Of a stretch of 64,000 nt of DNA, positions 45,343 to 55,124 are shown one piece after another (within the stretch, counting starts at the first letter, position 1; each line of letters opens with the position of its first letter). The position numbers and the translations under genes were made by a program. The DNA comes from JBAXXL01 sp037127915 (lineage in GTDB: Bacteria > Bacteroidota > Ignavibacteria > Kapaibacteriales > UBA2268), in the NCBI GenBank assembly GCA_037127915.1, contig JBAXXL010000007.1:1-64000 (forward strand), read 5' to 3'. The notes below the pieces were generated by a model that worked only from the letters and a program-made list of their open reading frames with translations, did not search any database and was not told the origin of the DNA.

Positions 45343-48300
45343 CTACATCTTCACAAACTTCGCTATTTTAAGCCCTACTTTTACAAAATAAATACCTTTT
45401 GGCAAATTGGAGATGTTGAATCGTAGTAGCACGGCGTGCCGTGCCGAAGCCGTTAACACTTTTTCACCAAGTGTGTTGTAGATTTGAATTTCTGAACCTT
45501 CCGAAGGTTCGAAACCTTCGGAAGGTTTCAAAGTTATTGTTATAAAATCACCTGCTGGGTTAGGAATAATATCAATAAATTCCGAATCATCATTCACACT
45601 CGATTCACCCGTTCTAAATGTCCAAATTTCGCTCCAGTAAGCTGAATCAATAGATTCTTCATTCCAAATTCGTACACGCCAATAGTAAAGCATCTGTGAT
45701 TCTAAATTCGGTACAAAATGTTCAGTTGTAATGATTGAATCCCGTGAAAAAACTAAATTCGTAAAATTATAGTTTTTTGAAATTTGCAATTGATAGTACT
45801 CGGAACCTATTACATCAGACCATTTGAAATTGACTTCCTCCCCCAAACCGGTTTGAGTGTTTTCAGGGTAGATTAGAGACAATTTTGACATTCCCGTTTT
45901 AAATTGCCAAATATTTGACCAATAGCCCAATGTGTCGCCCGATTCATTTCTCATTCTCCAAAAGTATTTGGTGAAATACTTCAAATCCACAACATTCATA
46001 TGACTCTGATGTGTAAATATATTATCAGCTATAGTTTTAAAGTCTTTATCTTCTGAAATTTGCAATCTATAATACTTCTGATATATTCCTTCTTCCCATT
46101 CGAATTTGATAACTTGATGTAAATTAGAGGATTGATTCACAGGTGCAATCAATTTTATACTATCCATTAATGTTGTAAATTTCCAAACCGGCGACCAATT
46201 GCTCTCCTCAGAACCAATAATAGCCTTTACACGCCAAAAATATGTTTGCAAAAAGTCTAAACGAGTGAACTTATAGTTGGTTAGTTTTGTTGTTGTATCA
46301 ATTGCAATATCAGAGAAAATTTCATCCTTAGAAACTTGTAAATTATATGATTCGTATGCTGAATTATTCTTCCAAATCAATTTGCAATCGATTGGAACAT
46401 TAATTGTATCGTTAGCAGGCGAGACCAAATCTTGTGAATTACCCACTACTCCTTCGCCATAAAGCTGAACCTCAGCAGGACTGCCAACTCCATCGTAATA
46501 AAATGCAAGTATTCCGCTGGTGCGGCCAATATCGCTTGGTTTGAAGCGTAAATCAATCTTTTTAGTTTCATTAGGTTTTAAAGTGAAATTATCAATAGTT
46601 GCGATAGTTTTGAAATCCGTTAAATTTGGTCCATTGATTTGGGTATTTGTAATTGCTATAGGTTTCGGGCTTATGTTTTTTATTGTTAACACCTGAATTG
46701 AGTCTCTTTGATCACCTACATTCACTTTCCCAAAATCCACTATCTCACTTTCGATTTTTAGTTGTTGTTCAATTCCTTCACCCCTAATATTTCGAACTAA
46801 AGTATCCGCCTGTGTTATTATGACCATTTCAGCATTATATAAGCCTGCATGTTTCGGACTGAATCTGATTTCTTCCGGATGCCATAAATTTGGAAAAACT
46901 GTGTATTTTGGTAATTCAGAGACCAGCGAAAATGCATTAGTGTCAGTACCACGGAAATAAATAGAATCTACAGTGAATGGAAGATTTCCCACATTTTTGA
47001 TAAAATCAGTAACTATCGAGTCTTTTATACTTCTAACAAGACATGTTTTCATATTTATATCATTGACTTTAATTAAAGGCTCTACTATTGAAAAGACAGC
47101 ATCTGATTGGTCGGATTGAAGAATTACCTTTTGAAAATTTAACTTGGCAACCCAAAAATCTTCGTTGGAATCATGATAATCAAAACCAGCGATAATAAGT
47201 CCTCCATCAACAGTCGTTTGAAAACTATAGCCTAAACTTACATCTCCCATTTGTAAAATTCTTTGAGAAATTATTTTACCTACCGAATTTAACTTAACTA
47301 ACCAAGTACCTATACGATTATTGGGATTTTTTACATCTCCATCATTTGAATATGTAATAATTGCTATAACATACCCTTCGTCATTAGTCCGACAAATCGA
47401 ACCATAATGTTCAAAGTTACTCCCTCCAATTGCTTTTTCCCATTCTAACTTACCATTAGTTTTTAATTTTAAAATCCAACAGTCAGAAAAGGGTGTTGAA
47501 GGTTGGTTATGTGATCCGGTAACATCACCATCATTAGACCATGTTTCCCCAGCTACAATGTACCCACCATCTTTTGTTTGTTTAATTGAATATGGATAAT
47601 CATTTTTAGACCCTCCCCACGTATATTGCCATTCAATTAATCCCATTGAGTCAAGTTTACAAACCCAATAATCAGGTTTATGATTGTAAGCTAGGCTTTC
47701 ACCCACCACGATGTAGCCATTATCATCAGTTATCTGAACATCGGCAGTGTAGTTTATAGTACCTTTGCTAGACGTTTTTTGCCATTCAATTTCTCCTATA
47801 GAATTTAATTTCAATAACCACACAAAACTATCAGTTGAACTCATATTAACAGCAACAATATAACCTCCATCACGGGTTTGTTTAATTGCACGGGCTTCAG
47901 CAGAATAACCCTCACTATAAGTTTTTTGCCACTCCACATCACCATTTGTTTTAAACTTTACTATCCAAATATTTGAACCTCCGGTATATCCAATAACATC
48001 ACCATCCGGTGATTGGGTTGATCCTGCTACAATATAACCACCATCCATAGTTTGCTGAACGGAAAAAGCTTCGTCATCTTCACTCCCACCCAAGGACTTC
48101 TGCCACATTATCATGCCTAATGAATCCACTTTTACTAACCACCAATCAAATTTACCTTTATTTTCTGTTAGGTCTCCATCTTTGGACAAAGAAACACCGG
48201 CAACTATATAACCACCATCATTTGTTTGCTGAATGGAATTTGCAACGTCAGAATCGCTCCCTCCATAAGATTTTTGCCATTCAGTAATTATTTCATCACT

Positions 48301-49746
48301 AACGTATCCATGACTTATTCTGATTATACAGCGGTTGCTTAATGACTTTGGAATGTTTTTCCAAATATATTTCAAACCCGTAGCTTTGTCAGTAATTACT
48401 TTCCAAGATACTCCATTATCTATACTGTATTTCAGTGTGACTAAATCTGAAGGCATAACTCCTTCCCAAGTAATCAGTGTATCCAAACCAGTTACAAAAA
48501 CTTCACCTCCATTTGGGTGAGTTAGTCTTAGTGTTTGTTGTATCATAGGCTTATCTGGAAAACCACCAATGGCACTGAAACTCGCTGAACAATTTTCTGT
48601 TAATATTTCAAATCCTCCATAGCTTAGATTTGAATCAGTTGGAGTAAATCGTATAGGTATTTTAAATGTTGCATTTTTTGGAATGGTTAAAGGAAAAGAT
48701 ACATTTTTTATTCGGTAAGCATTCGAACCATATTTTAAATTAATAGCTGTGATTTTAAAATCACTTCCGATTGCTTTTATGTTTATAGTTGTATCAATTG
48801 ATTTTCCCGGAACCACCTGCCCGAATAAAATAGACAATGGAGTAACTTCAAGTTTTTGAATGGCTGTCGCCGGCGTAGGGTACATATTCGCTACTTTTAG
48901 TCCATTCCAAGTTAACTCAACATTAACATCTGCGGTATCACAATTTGCTTCACTTTTCCAGGTAATTGAACAAAGTTCGGCACCTTGGGCTAATTTTAAA
49001 ATTAAGTGATATATTTCGGTGGCTTTGCTTTCAGTAGTAATATTTTCATACCACTGACCACCGGTTTGAGTTGATATATCCTGCAACTCTTTTGGACATT
49101 TCATATCCACTGAAACGACAAATATTTTGCATTTTTGCAATTTTGCTTCCGCAACTATTTTGCTTACATCTGTTTTTGAGCTAGATAGTCCATCAATCAT
49201 CAATACAATTACTTTTTGATATTTTCCTGTTTTGGTTGCGCGCAAACCACCGCAGATCGAGTCAATTAATGCTTTGTTAAAATCGGTACCATCGCCGTAA
49301 GATAAATTGTTGACTGCGGTCAGCAATTTATTTTTATCGGGTGTGAAATCCTGATTAAAATAGTTAAAGTGGTTGAAAGTTGTCAGAGCGCATTGGCTAT
49401 TGTTCGCTGGAATAGCATTAACCCAGGCTTGTGCGGCGGCTTTTGCTATGTCTAAATGTATTCCGTTCATTGAATTTGAAATATCCATAACCAGAACACT
49501 CGAAAGCACGAGTGGTTTTATTGGAGTTGAGCACGTAACATTGAGTACTGTCCTTGTTAATCCATTTTCTTTTATCGACAACTCACCTTTATCAGGACTT
49601 TGCTGGTTCCATGAGGCGTCGAAAGCAAAAAAGTTTGCCTTGACATTTGGGAATCCCGAAGCATCAACATTAGAAATAAATAAGTTCTGACTATTTGCAG
49701 AATAAGTAATCAAGAATATAATAAAACAAAGTAATCGTTTTTTCAT
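45343..49746 (-). CDS. Mosaic VWA / propeller / ASH / Fn3-like protein with T9SS domain
   Basis: 1467 residues from the ATG at 49746 (AGGTG upstream; MIDAS Asp then falls at 88 as in the array). Order: signal peptide; VWA subtype A (DISNSM, GDGTDFNKAL, LMIDGLSS) and ASH/PNGGE modules homologous to the array proteins (1-490); a propeller-like block of about seven repeats containing DGGYIVAG (about 495-850). Next is a module nearly matching the first 220 residues of the protein at 27102-29732 (SDQSDAVFSIV..., SIYFRGTDTNAF), three Fn3-like repeats (YFWRV, WSxxWxFxT; about 1110-1390) and a sorting domain (IIPNPAGDFITI...LPKGIYFVKV). FISUMP is absent. It appears to have been built by shuffling modules of its neighbours. 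Confidence 0.85.
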   Translation of the reverse strand: MKKRLLCFIIFLITYSANSQNLFISNVDASGFPNVKANFFAFDASWNQQSPDKGELSIKENGLTRTVLNVTCSTPIKPLVLSSVLVMDISNSMNGIHLDIAKAAAQAWVNAIPANNSQCALTTFNHFNYFNQDFTPDKNKLLTAVNNLSYGDGTDFNKALIDSICGGLRATKTGKYQKVIVLMIDGLSSSKTDVSKIVAEAKLQKCKIFVVSVDMKCPKELQDISTQTGGQWYENITTESKATEIYHLILKLAQGAELCSITWKSEANCDTADVNVELTWNGLKVANMYPTPATAIQKLEVTPLSILFGQVVPGKSIDTTINIKAIGSDFKITAINLKYGSNAYRIKNVSFPLTIPKNATFKIPIRFTPTDSNLSYGGFEILTENCSASFSAIGGFPDKPMIQQTLRLTHPNGGEVFVTGLDTLITWEGVMPSDLVTLKYSIDNGVSWKVITDKATGLKYIWKNIPKSLSNRCIIRISHGYVSDEIITEWQKSYGGSDSDVANSIQQTNDGGYIVAGVSLSKDGDLTENKGKFDWWLVKVDSLGMIMWQKSLGGSEDDEAFSVQQTMDGGYIVAGSTQSPDGDVIGYTGGSNIWIVKFKTNGDVEWQKTYSEGYSAEARAIKQTRDGGYIVAVNMSSTDSFVWLLKLNSIGEIEWQKTSSKGTINYTADVQITDDNGYIVVGESLAYNHKPDYWVCKLDSMGLIEWQYTWGGSKNDYPYSIKQTKDGGYIVAGETWSNDGDVTGSHNQPSTPFSDCWILKLKTNGKLEWEKAIGGSNFEHYGSICRTNDEGYVIAIITYSNDGDVKNPNNRIGTWLVKLNSVGKIISQRILQMGDVSLGYSFQTTVDGGLIIAGFDYHDSNEDFWVAKLNFQKVILQSDQSDAVFSIVEPLIKVNDINMKTCLVRSIKDSIVTDFIKNVGNLPFTVDSIYFRGTDTNAFSLVSELPKYTVFPNLWHPEEIRFSPKHAGLYNAEMVIITQADTLVRNIRGEGIEQQLKIESEIVDFGKVNVGDQRDSIQVLTIKNISPKPIAITNTQINGPNLTDFKTIATIDNFTLKPNETKKIDLRFKPSDIGRTSGILAFYYDGVGSPAEVQLYGEGVVGNSQDLVSPANDTINVPIDCKLIWKNNSAYESYNLQVSKDEIFSDIAIDTTTKLTNYKFTRLDFLQTYFWRVKAIIGSEESNWSPVWKFTTLMDSIKLIAPVNQSSNLHQVIKFEWEEGIYQKYYRLQISEDKDFKTIADNIFTHQSHMNVVDLKYFTKYFWRMRNESGDTLGYWSNIWQFKTGMSKLSLIYPENTQTGLGEEVNFKWSDVIGSEYYQLQISKNYNFTNLVFSRDSIITTEHFVPNLESQMLYYWRVRIWNEESIDSAYWSEIWTFRTGESSVNDDSEFIDIIPNPAGDFITITLKPSEGFEPSEGSEIQIYNTLGEKVLTASARHAVLLRFNISNLPKGIYFVKVGLKIAKFVKM
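45429..45527. repeat. Two palindromic elements inside the coding sequence
   Basis: 45429-45444 is GCACGGC-GT-GCCGTGC and 45495-45527 is a 33-bp near-perfect palindrome built from AACCTTCCGAAGGTT and its inverse. Both lie in frame within the sorting domain, where they encode ARHAV and KPSEGFEPSEG at loop positions. Confidence 0.8.
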
Positions 49747-49961
49747 AAAGCACCTACTCAATAAAATGAACATTTGCTAATTTTTTATAATTCAGTCGTA
49801 AAAATATGATTTTTTTTTTTATCGAACAAATTTTTTTTAGAAATATATGATATTTTTACTTATCCGATGCCTACGAGTCATAGAACGAGTTGTTTGTTTA
49901 GTATTTTTTTCTTAATTTTACATTTCATATTAGGTATTAATAACAAACAATAAGTGAAAAA

Positions 49962-50888
49962 ATGAAAAAGTTCGCATTAGTATTAATTCTCACAGCAGTA
50001 AGTAGTTTTTCGCTGTTCTCTCAAACAGTTGACAATATTGTTGAAAACAACTTGCAATTGCTAGGTCAGGGCAAAGGTAATCAAGTAAAAACAGAACTGA
50101 TTGATTTAATGGCAAAATATCCTAATGAACCAGGTATCCGCTATTTGCTTGCAACCGTATCGAAGGATCATAGCGCGGCTCTAAGTATTTACAACGATAT
50201 TATTAAGCACAATAGCGAGAGCCAATGGGCTGATGATTGCTATTGGCGCCTTATACAGTATTACGCCATAACCGGTGAGGTCACAAAAGCTGAAGATTAT
50301 TTACAAGCGATGAGAAAAGATTATCCAAACTCAAGTTTGCTTATGCCGGCTTGCGATGTAATAACAACCGTTTATTCAAAATTGCCAAAAGACGAACAAA
50401 TAAAGACTTATACATTTACAGCAGTTCCCGAAACTGATAAGCCCGTTTCGACTCCTGAAAAAATAAATACAGAGTCCATCGCGGTTCAAGAGCAAGCTGT
50501 AGAAAAGAAACCCAAAATTGAAGATAAAGTTGTACAGAAAGAAATCATTAAACCTCAAGTAATTAAAGCTGATACTACAAAAACGACCATTCAACAAACC
50601 AAAGTTGTGGCAAAACAAGACATAGAAGCCGAAGACCCGCCGATTAACACAAGTAATGAAAAATTTGCTTTACAAGTAGGTGTTTATAGGGAATTAGTTC
50701 GTGCAGAAGCTGAGCAAAAATTCTATATTGATAAAAGAATACGCTCGGCAATAGCAAAAAAAGTAATCAATGGCGAAACAATGTATTCCGTTGTTGTAGG
50801 CGAATATTCTTCTGCGGAGCGCGCTGAAAAAGCTAAACGAATTGTTGAAAAAGAGTGCAACTGCAAACCAATTATAGTTAACAAATAA
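49962..50888 (+). CDS. SPOR-domain protein (periplasmic, peptidoglycan-binding)
   Basis: 308 residues. Signal peptide 1-20 (SLFSQ). Residues about 25-130 form TPR-like helices (NNLQLLGQGKGNQ..., YWRLIQYYAITGEVTKAEDYL), then a Pro/Lys/Val/Gln-rich low-complexity linker (about 145-225). The C-terminal SPOR domain runs 230-308 (FALQVGVYRELVRAEAEQ...YSVVVGEYSSAERAEKAK). SPOR domains bind denuded glycan strands at division sites. The stop overlaps the tatC start (TAATG), so the two are translationally coupled. Confidence 0.88.
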   Translation: MKKFALVLILTAVSSFSLFSQTVDNIVENNLQLLGQGKGNQVKTELIDLMAKYPNEPGIRYLLATVSKDHSAALSIYNDIIKHNSESQWADDCYWRLIQYYAITGEVTKAEDYLQAMRKDYPNSSLLMPACDVITTVYSKLPKDEQIKTYTFTAVPETDKPVSTPEKINTESIAVQEQAVEKKPKIEDKVVQKEIIKPQVIKADTTKTTIQQTKVVAKQDIEAEDPPINTSNEKFALQVGVYRELVRAEAEQKFYIDKRIRSAIAKKVINGETMYSVVVGEYSSAERAEKAKRIVEKECNCKPIIVNK

Positions 50889-51613
50889 TGTCTGAAACAG
50901 AAGATGAAATACCGCTGATTTCGCATATTAAAGAATTGCGATCTAGACTTCTATATTCTCTTATAGCTTTAATTATTAGTTCTGTAATAGCAGGTATATT
51001 CAATAAATTTATAATTGAACAACTTGTGCTTTTACCAGCTGAAAAAAGCGGTCTAATTTTACAAAATTTACGTGTTTTCGGACAGCCAATTTTATATTTT
51101 AAAATTATTTTCGTAGCCGGTTTGATACTTTCATCGCCGGTTATTTTATATCAAATTTGGCTTTTTGTAAAACCGGCACTTCATAAACACGAAATCCAGT
51201 GGTCTCGTTCAATCGCGATATTCACAACAATTTGTTTTTTATCAGGTGTGGTCTTTTCGTACTTAGTACTTATGCCTACGATGCTTGATTTTGCTTCAAG
51301 TTTCGGCACTAAGCTTATTAACAATCAGATAGATGTGAACTATTATTTGAGCTTTTTAATAATGCTTTTATTATCAATGGGCATATTATTTGAACTGCCA
51401 ATTTTAACATTTATTTTATCCCGTGCCGGGATAATCACTCATAAAACGATGCTGAAATACTGGCGTCATTCATTAATTGTCATATTAATTGTAGCCGCGG
51501 TTTTAACACCTACCCCCGACCCTATTAGTCAATCGATATTTGCCGCTCCTTTGTGTGTCTTGTATATAATCAGCATTTTTGTGGCTAAATCAGCAGAAAA
51601 AAAGAAATCTTAA
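50888..51613 (+). CDS. tatC: Sec-independent (Tat) translocase subunit TatC
   Basis: 241 residues with six predicted membrane helices. Family motifs: the N-terminal ISHIKELRSRL, the loop PVILYQIWLFVKPALHKHE and FELPILTFILSRAGI. TatC recognises twin-arginine signal peptides and exports folded proteins with TatA/B, which are not in this window. Overlaps the SPOR gene by one base; ends 2 nt from the convergent methyltransferase gene. Confidence 0.96.
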   Translation: MSETEDEIPLISHIKELRSRLLYSLIALIISSVIAGIFNKFIIEQLVLLPAEKSGLILQNLRVFGQPILYFKIIFVAGLILSSPVILYQIWLFVKPALHKHEIQWSRSIAIFTTICFLSGVVFSYLVLMPTMLDFASSFGTKLINNQIDVNYYLSFLIMLLLSMGILFELPILTFILSRAGIITHKTMLKYWRHSLIVILIVAAVLTPTPDPISQSIFAAPLCVLYIISIFVAKSAEKKKS

Positions 51614-51615
51614 GA

Positions 51616-52455
51616 TTAATTTTCTGAGGCTTTCTTACGAGCAATAGCGAATACTTCTACACCTGTGATCCAGCTGTAATAATATGCAAGTTTCCTTCTT
51701 AAAGATATAGTTTGATTAAAATACTTTCTATAAACACTATTGGATAGGCGCTTAGCTTGATTGGTTTTACAATTCTGAGGTCTTCTACTTTTAACTAAAA
51801 TAATTTCAAACCCATTATGCTCTAATAAATACGATAGTGAATTTATAGTATAATGAAAATAATGGTTTTGAGGTTGAAACCAAATCCATCTGCTTTTTAA
51901 AATCCTACTCCAGAATGAACCAATATCGGGTACCCTAATTGAAATAATGGCTTCCTCATTCATGTATTCTTTAATACTTTGTAAAAACTCAACTGGTTCA
52001 ACAAGATGTTCTAATGAATGATTCATTGTGACGATGTCCACTTTTGAATTAAGTAATCGCAAATTATCATATATGGTTAAACCGTTCATTCTACAGTATT
52101 CCGTAGAGCTTTCTGATAATTCTATTCCAACAACATTATAGCCAAACCGGCGTGCCTCTTCAATTAAAAATCCTTTATCACACCCAAAATCCAGAAAATT
52201 AGCGGGTGCAGGTTTATATTTGCTTATGGTTGATAGTAAAAACATCTGTTCAGGTAATGCAGATAATCTTCTTATATCAACATCAAGTTTATCACCTTCT
52301 TTGATAACATAGTTATTTCTGTAATATTCATCTAAGTTGTTAATATCTTTATTGTTTGCGCAATATATAATCCCGCATTGAGGGCATTTAATTAAGCTTT
52401 CATTTTTAATTTTTAAATCATTGGTTTCTTCACAACCACAAATTATACATTTCAT
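51616..52455 (-). CDS. SAM-dependent methyltransferase with N-terminal zinc ribbon
   Basis: 279 residues. Cys3-Cys6 and Cys24-Cys27 form an N-terminal zinc ribbon. SAM-binding motif I is FLDFGCDKG (87-95), then VVGIELSESS and a MNHSLEHLVEP motif typical of the Methyltransf_23-type sugar and surface-glycan methyltransferases. It is 5 nt downstream of the polymerase-like membrane protein and shares its promoter, so a role in modifying a surface polysaccharide is the likely reading. The exact substrate is unknown. Confidence 0.85.
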   Translation of the reverse strand: MKCIICGCEETNDLKIKNESLIKCPQCGIIYCANNKDINNLDEYYRNNYVIKEGDKLDVDIRRLSALPEQMFLLSTISKYKPAPANFLDFGCDKGFLIEEARRFGYNVVGIELSESSTEYCRMNGLTIYDNLRLLNSKVDIVTMNHSLEHLVEPVEFLQSIKEYMNEEAIISIRVPDIGSFWSRILKSRWIWFQPQNHYFHYTINSLSYLLEHNGFEIILVKSRRPQNCKTNQAKRLSNSVYRKYFNQTISLRRKLAYYYSWITGVEVFAIARKKASEN

Positions 52456-52460
52456 ATTTA

Positions 52461-53921
52461 TTATTCTTTATCATTATTATTAATATTATTAGCTAGTCCT
52501 TTAAGGAAATACTCTATTAAAGGACGCTTAGAAAAACTTAGAATATAGATAGGAGCATTGTTTTGAATTAATATCCTATGTTCAACAGCTAAAATAAAAC
52601 CAAATGGAATCCAAAACCAATCACTAATCAATGGATAACCGGTTATAAAGTTAATTTCAAACATTTCCAACATCCAGAAGAAAATAATTCCGGCAAATCT
52701 TTTCATATCAGGTGATAAATTCATATTATCAATATTTTTAATATATTGAAAACCTTTGTAAAACAAAAGCCCAAACATACCTGTAAAAACAAGTGCTGAA
52801 AAAATTCCGGTCTCGGAAAGTAATCCCACTAAAGCAGTGTCAGGGAAAAGTATTTTATATGCTAAGTTGCTTGTGTTATCGAATTGTTGCCCATAAAATG
52901 AAGTGCCGCCAAATCCGATACCAAATAAAGGAGAAATTGTCCAAATCTTAATTGATACAATTTGACTACCCATTCGGCCAAAGAAAGATTCACCCTGCAT
53001 CCCTGTACTCATGCCTCCATAACCAAACAGAAATGATATTCTATTCCAAAACAAACCTGCTACACTAACTCCTAAATATGCATTGACGATAGTATCAACA
53101 ATAAATAAAACAACTATGGAACCAATTAATATTGGCAAAATATATTTTTTGACACGATTAAAGTTAAATATAAGTAACGCAACCAAAATCATTCCAATAC
53201 CTAAAGCTCCTGTCAAAGAAAATGTCAAAAAAGCGGCGATAATTGAAAACCCAAAAACAGCTATATTTAAAGCCTTTTTTTTGAAAAACATACCCGTTTT
53301 TTGAATAAATGGTACAATGTTTAATAATATTACTAATACATTCAATGCGGCTAATGAAGATGGCTCAGGGAAATATGAGGTGGCTCTATAGAAATTCTCA
53401 TATTGCAAACTTAATTGGGAAAAATCTTCGATAGATTCGTGCATTCCTCTGGCAACATAACCTACATTAGTGAATTTTATCCAAGCTAATGGTAAATCGA
53501 ATCCTCTTGCAAAAATTTGGTACACAGCAAAAATATTGGTAATAAGAGAAATTATGAGAAATATCTGGATACACCGCGTTAGAACCTTTTCATCAGGAGG
53601 GTCCAAGAAAAAATAAAGCCCAATAAACGACAAATAATAAAAATGCGATGAAGTTTTAAAGAACTGGATTATGTGCTCAGTATTTCCTTTGCTTAAAGGA
53701 TAAATAAGCGACAAAGGAATAATTAATAATAGAATTGCTAATAGAATAAATACGCTAGATTTCGGAATAGGATATTTTTTCCCATCAAAAAAAGCTTGTT
53801 TAACAAATCTGATGATTAAAAAAGCAATCATTAAATCGACAGGTTTGAATCCAAACCCAGCAAAATCAAACAATTGCCATCCGCCGAGGAAATATGATAT
53901 GAATAATAAATAGTATAGCAA
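52461..53921 (-). CDS. O-antigen ligase/polymerase-like membrane protein
   Basis: Up to 486 residues with about ten to eleven hydrophobic segments and a large periplasmic loop (about 310-400, containing FGIGFGGTSFYGQQFD). This is typical of the Wzy/WaaL (Wzy_C) group that polymerises or ligates surface glycans at the inner membrane. The start is uncertain. The 5'-most in-frame start, TTG at 53921, lies inside a good -7 box (53919-53926), so translation more probably begins further in, for example TTG at 53873 after GGCGGATGG or ATG at 53831. Co-transcribed with the methyltransferase. Confidence 0.75.
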   Translation of the reverse strand: MLYYLLFISYFLGGWQLFDFAGFGFKPVDLMIAFLIIRFVKQAFFDGKKYPIPKSSVFILLAILLLIIPLSLIYPLSKGNTEHIIQFFKTSSHFYYLSFIGLYFFLDPPDEKVLTRCIQIFLIISLITNIFAVYQIFARGFDLPLAWIKFTNVGYVARGMHESIEDFSQLSLQYENFYRATSYFPEPSSLAALNVLVILLNIVPFIQKTGMFFKKKALNIAVFGFSIIAAFLTFSLTGALGIGMILVALLIFNFNRVKKYILPILIGSIVVLFIVDTIVNAYLGVSVAGLFWNRISFLFGYGGMSTGMQGESFFGRMGSQIVSIKIWTISPLFGIGFGGTSFYGQQFDNTSNLAYKILFPDTALVGLLSETGIFSALVFTGMFGLLFYKGFQYIKNIDNMNLSPDMKRFAGIIFFWMLEMFEINFITGYPLISDWFWIPFGFILAVEHRILIQNNAPIYILSFSKRPLIEYFLKGLANNINNNDKE

Positions 53922-53948
53922 ATTTATAAAGTTTTAATATTTTAACAA
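53919..53948 (-). promoter_or_regulatory. Promoter of the polymerase-methyltransferase operon
   Basis: Minus strand: TTG (53948-53946), 19 bases, TAAATTTG (53926-53919). Exact fit to the Bacteroidota consensus TTG-N19-TAnnTTTG. Confidence 0.6.
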
Positions 53949-53987
53949 GAATTATTTACGAATTTAAAAAAAATATCCTGAAATTAA

Positions 53988-54017
53988 TTGAAGACTCGTT
54001 TTTTTTTTATAATTTTG
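53988..54017 (+). promoter_or_regulatory. serA promoter
   Basis: TTG (53988-53990), 19 bases, TAATTTTG (54010-54017); exact consensus fit, 33 nt before the serA ATG. Confidence 0.65.
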
Positions 54018-54050
54018 ATTTTTTTTAAACGATATTTTACGGAATAAACA

Positions 54051-54959
54051 ATGAAAGTCTTAATCACCGATGGAATCGCTAAAGAAGGCGCACAAATATT
54101 AATTAACGCCGGATTGGAAGTAATTCAAGAAAAAGTACCTCAAGAACTTTTACCTGAAATAATAAAAGATTATGATGCAATTATGGTTCGCTCTGCAACA
54201 AAAGTTCCAAAAGAAGTAATTGATGCAGGTGTCAAATTGAAAGCTATTGCGCGCGGAGGTGTCGGATTAGATAATATAGATGTAGCATACGCCAAAGAAA
54301 AAGGGATCGCAGTCTTGAATACTCCTGGAGCTTCTTCGATTTCAGTTGCAGAATTAGCTATTGCTCACATGATAAGTGTTGGACGTTTTTTGCATCGTTC
54401 AAATGTTGAAATGCCTCAGGGTAAATGGCCCAAAAAAGAGTATAGTGCTGGCCGTGAAGTTACCGGAAAAACTTTAGGCTTGTTCGGTATAGGCAATATT
54501 GGAAGAGAAACTGCAAAACGAGCTATTGGATTAGGTATGAAAGTAATTGCTACCGATCCTTACATTACTTCAGTAGATTTGGATGTAGAACTCGTTTCTA
54601 AAGATGAATTATTAAAACGTGCTGATATTATCTCAATGCACATCCCTTTTATCAAAGCAGAAGGTCCGGCAATAACCAAAACCGAATTTGACAAAATGAA
54701 AGATGGCGTTATAGTAATCAATTGTGCCCGTGGCGGCGTTATTAAAGAATCAGACTTATTGGATGCTCTTAACAGTGGAAAAGTCGCTCTAGCAGGGATT
54801 GACGTATGGGAACAGGAACCTTGCGGTGAAGAACAACGTGCTTTAATCGAGCATCCGAATGTTTCTGCTACGCCTCATATTGGTGCTTCAACAAATGAAG
54901 CTCAAGACCGCGTTAGTATCGAAATCGCTGAACGCGTAGTTGCCGCTTTGTTATCATAA
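54051..54959 (+). CDS. serA: D-3-phosphoglycerate dehydrogenase (short form)
   Basis: 302 residues. NAD-binding loop GLFGIGNIG (143-151); catalytic Arg227 (NCARGG), Glu256 (WEQEP) and His276 (TPHIGAS). It oxidises 3-phosphoglycerate to 3-phosphohydroxypyruvate, the first step of serine synthesis. It lacks a C-terminal ACT domain and so serine feedback, as in the short SerA type known from several phyla; this is not a truncation, since it ends with a normal final helix. The related hydroxypyruvate reductases remain an alternative. Monocistronic. Confidence 0.88.
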   Translation: MKVLITDGIAKEGAQILINAGLEVIQEKVPQELLPEIIKDYDAIMVRSATKVPKEVIDAGVKLKAIARGGVGLDNIDVAYAKEKGIAVLNTPGASSISVAELAIAHMISVGRFLHRSNVEMPQGKWPKKEYSAGREVTGKTLGLFGIGNIGRETAKRAIGLGMKVIATDPYITSVDLDVELVSKDELLKRADIISMHIPFIKAEGPAITKTEFDKMKDGVIVINCARGGVIKESDLLDALNSGKVALAGIDVWEQEPCGEEQRALIEHPNVSATPHIGASTNEAQDRVSIEIAERVVAALLS

Positions 54960-54995
54960 ATACATTTAGAATAATCTTCATTTGAAGCTTTAATC

Positions 54996-55030
54996 AGAGA
55001 CTGTTTACAAAAAAAAACAGTCTCTTTTTC
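54996..55030 (+). terminator. Rho-independent terminator after serA
   Basis: AGAGACTGTTT / AACAGTCTCT stem followed by TTTTTC. Confidence 0.85.
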
Positions 55031-55124
55031 TTTGGGAAATACTAATAAATCCTTAGTGAAATCGAATTATTATATATATTTTTTGTAATTTTAAATATTG
55101 TTACGTAATAACGGGAAAATTAAT

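Noticed and set aside
54051..54959. Truncated serA
   Set aside because: The absence of an ACT domain is normal for the short SerA type; all catalytic residues and the last helix are present and a terminator follows.
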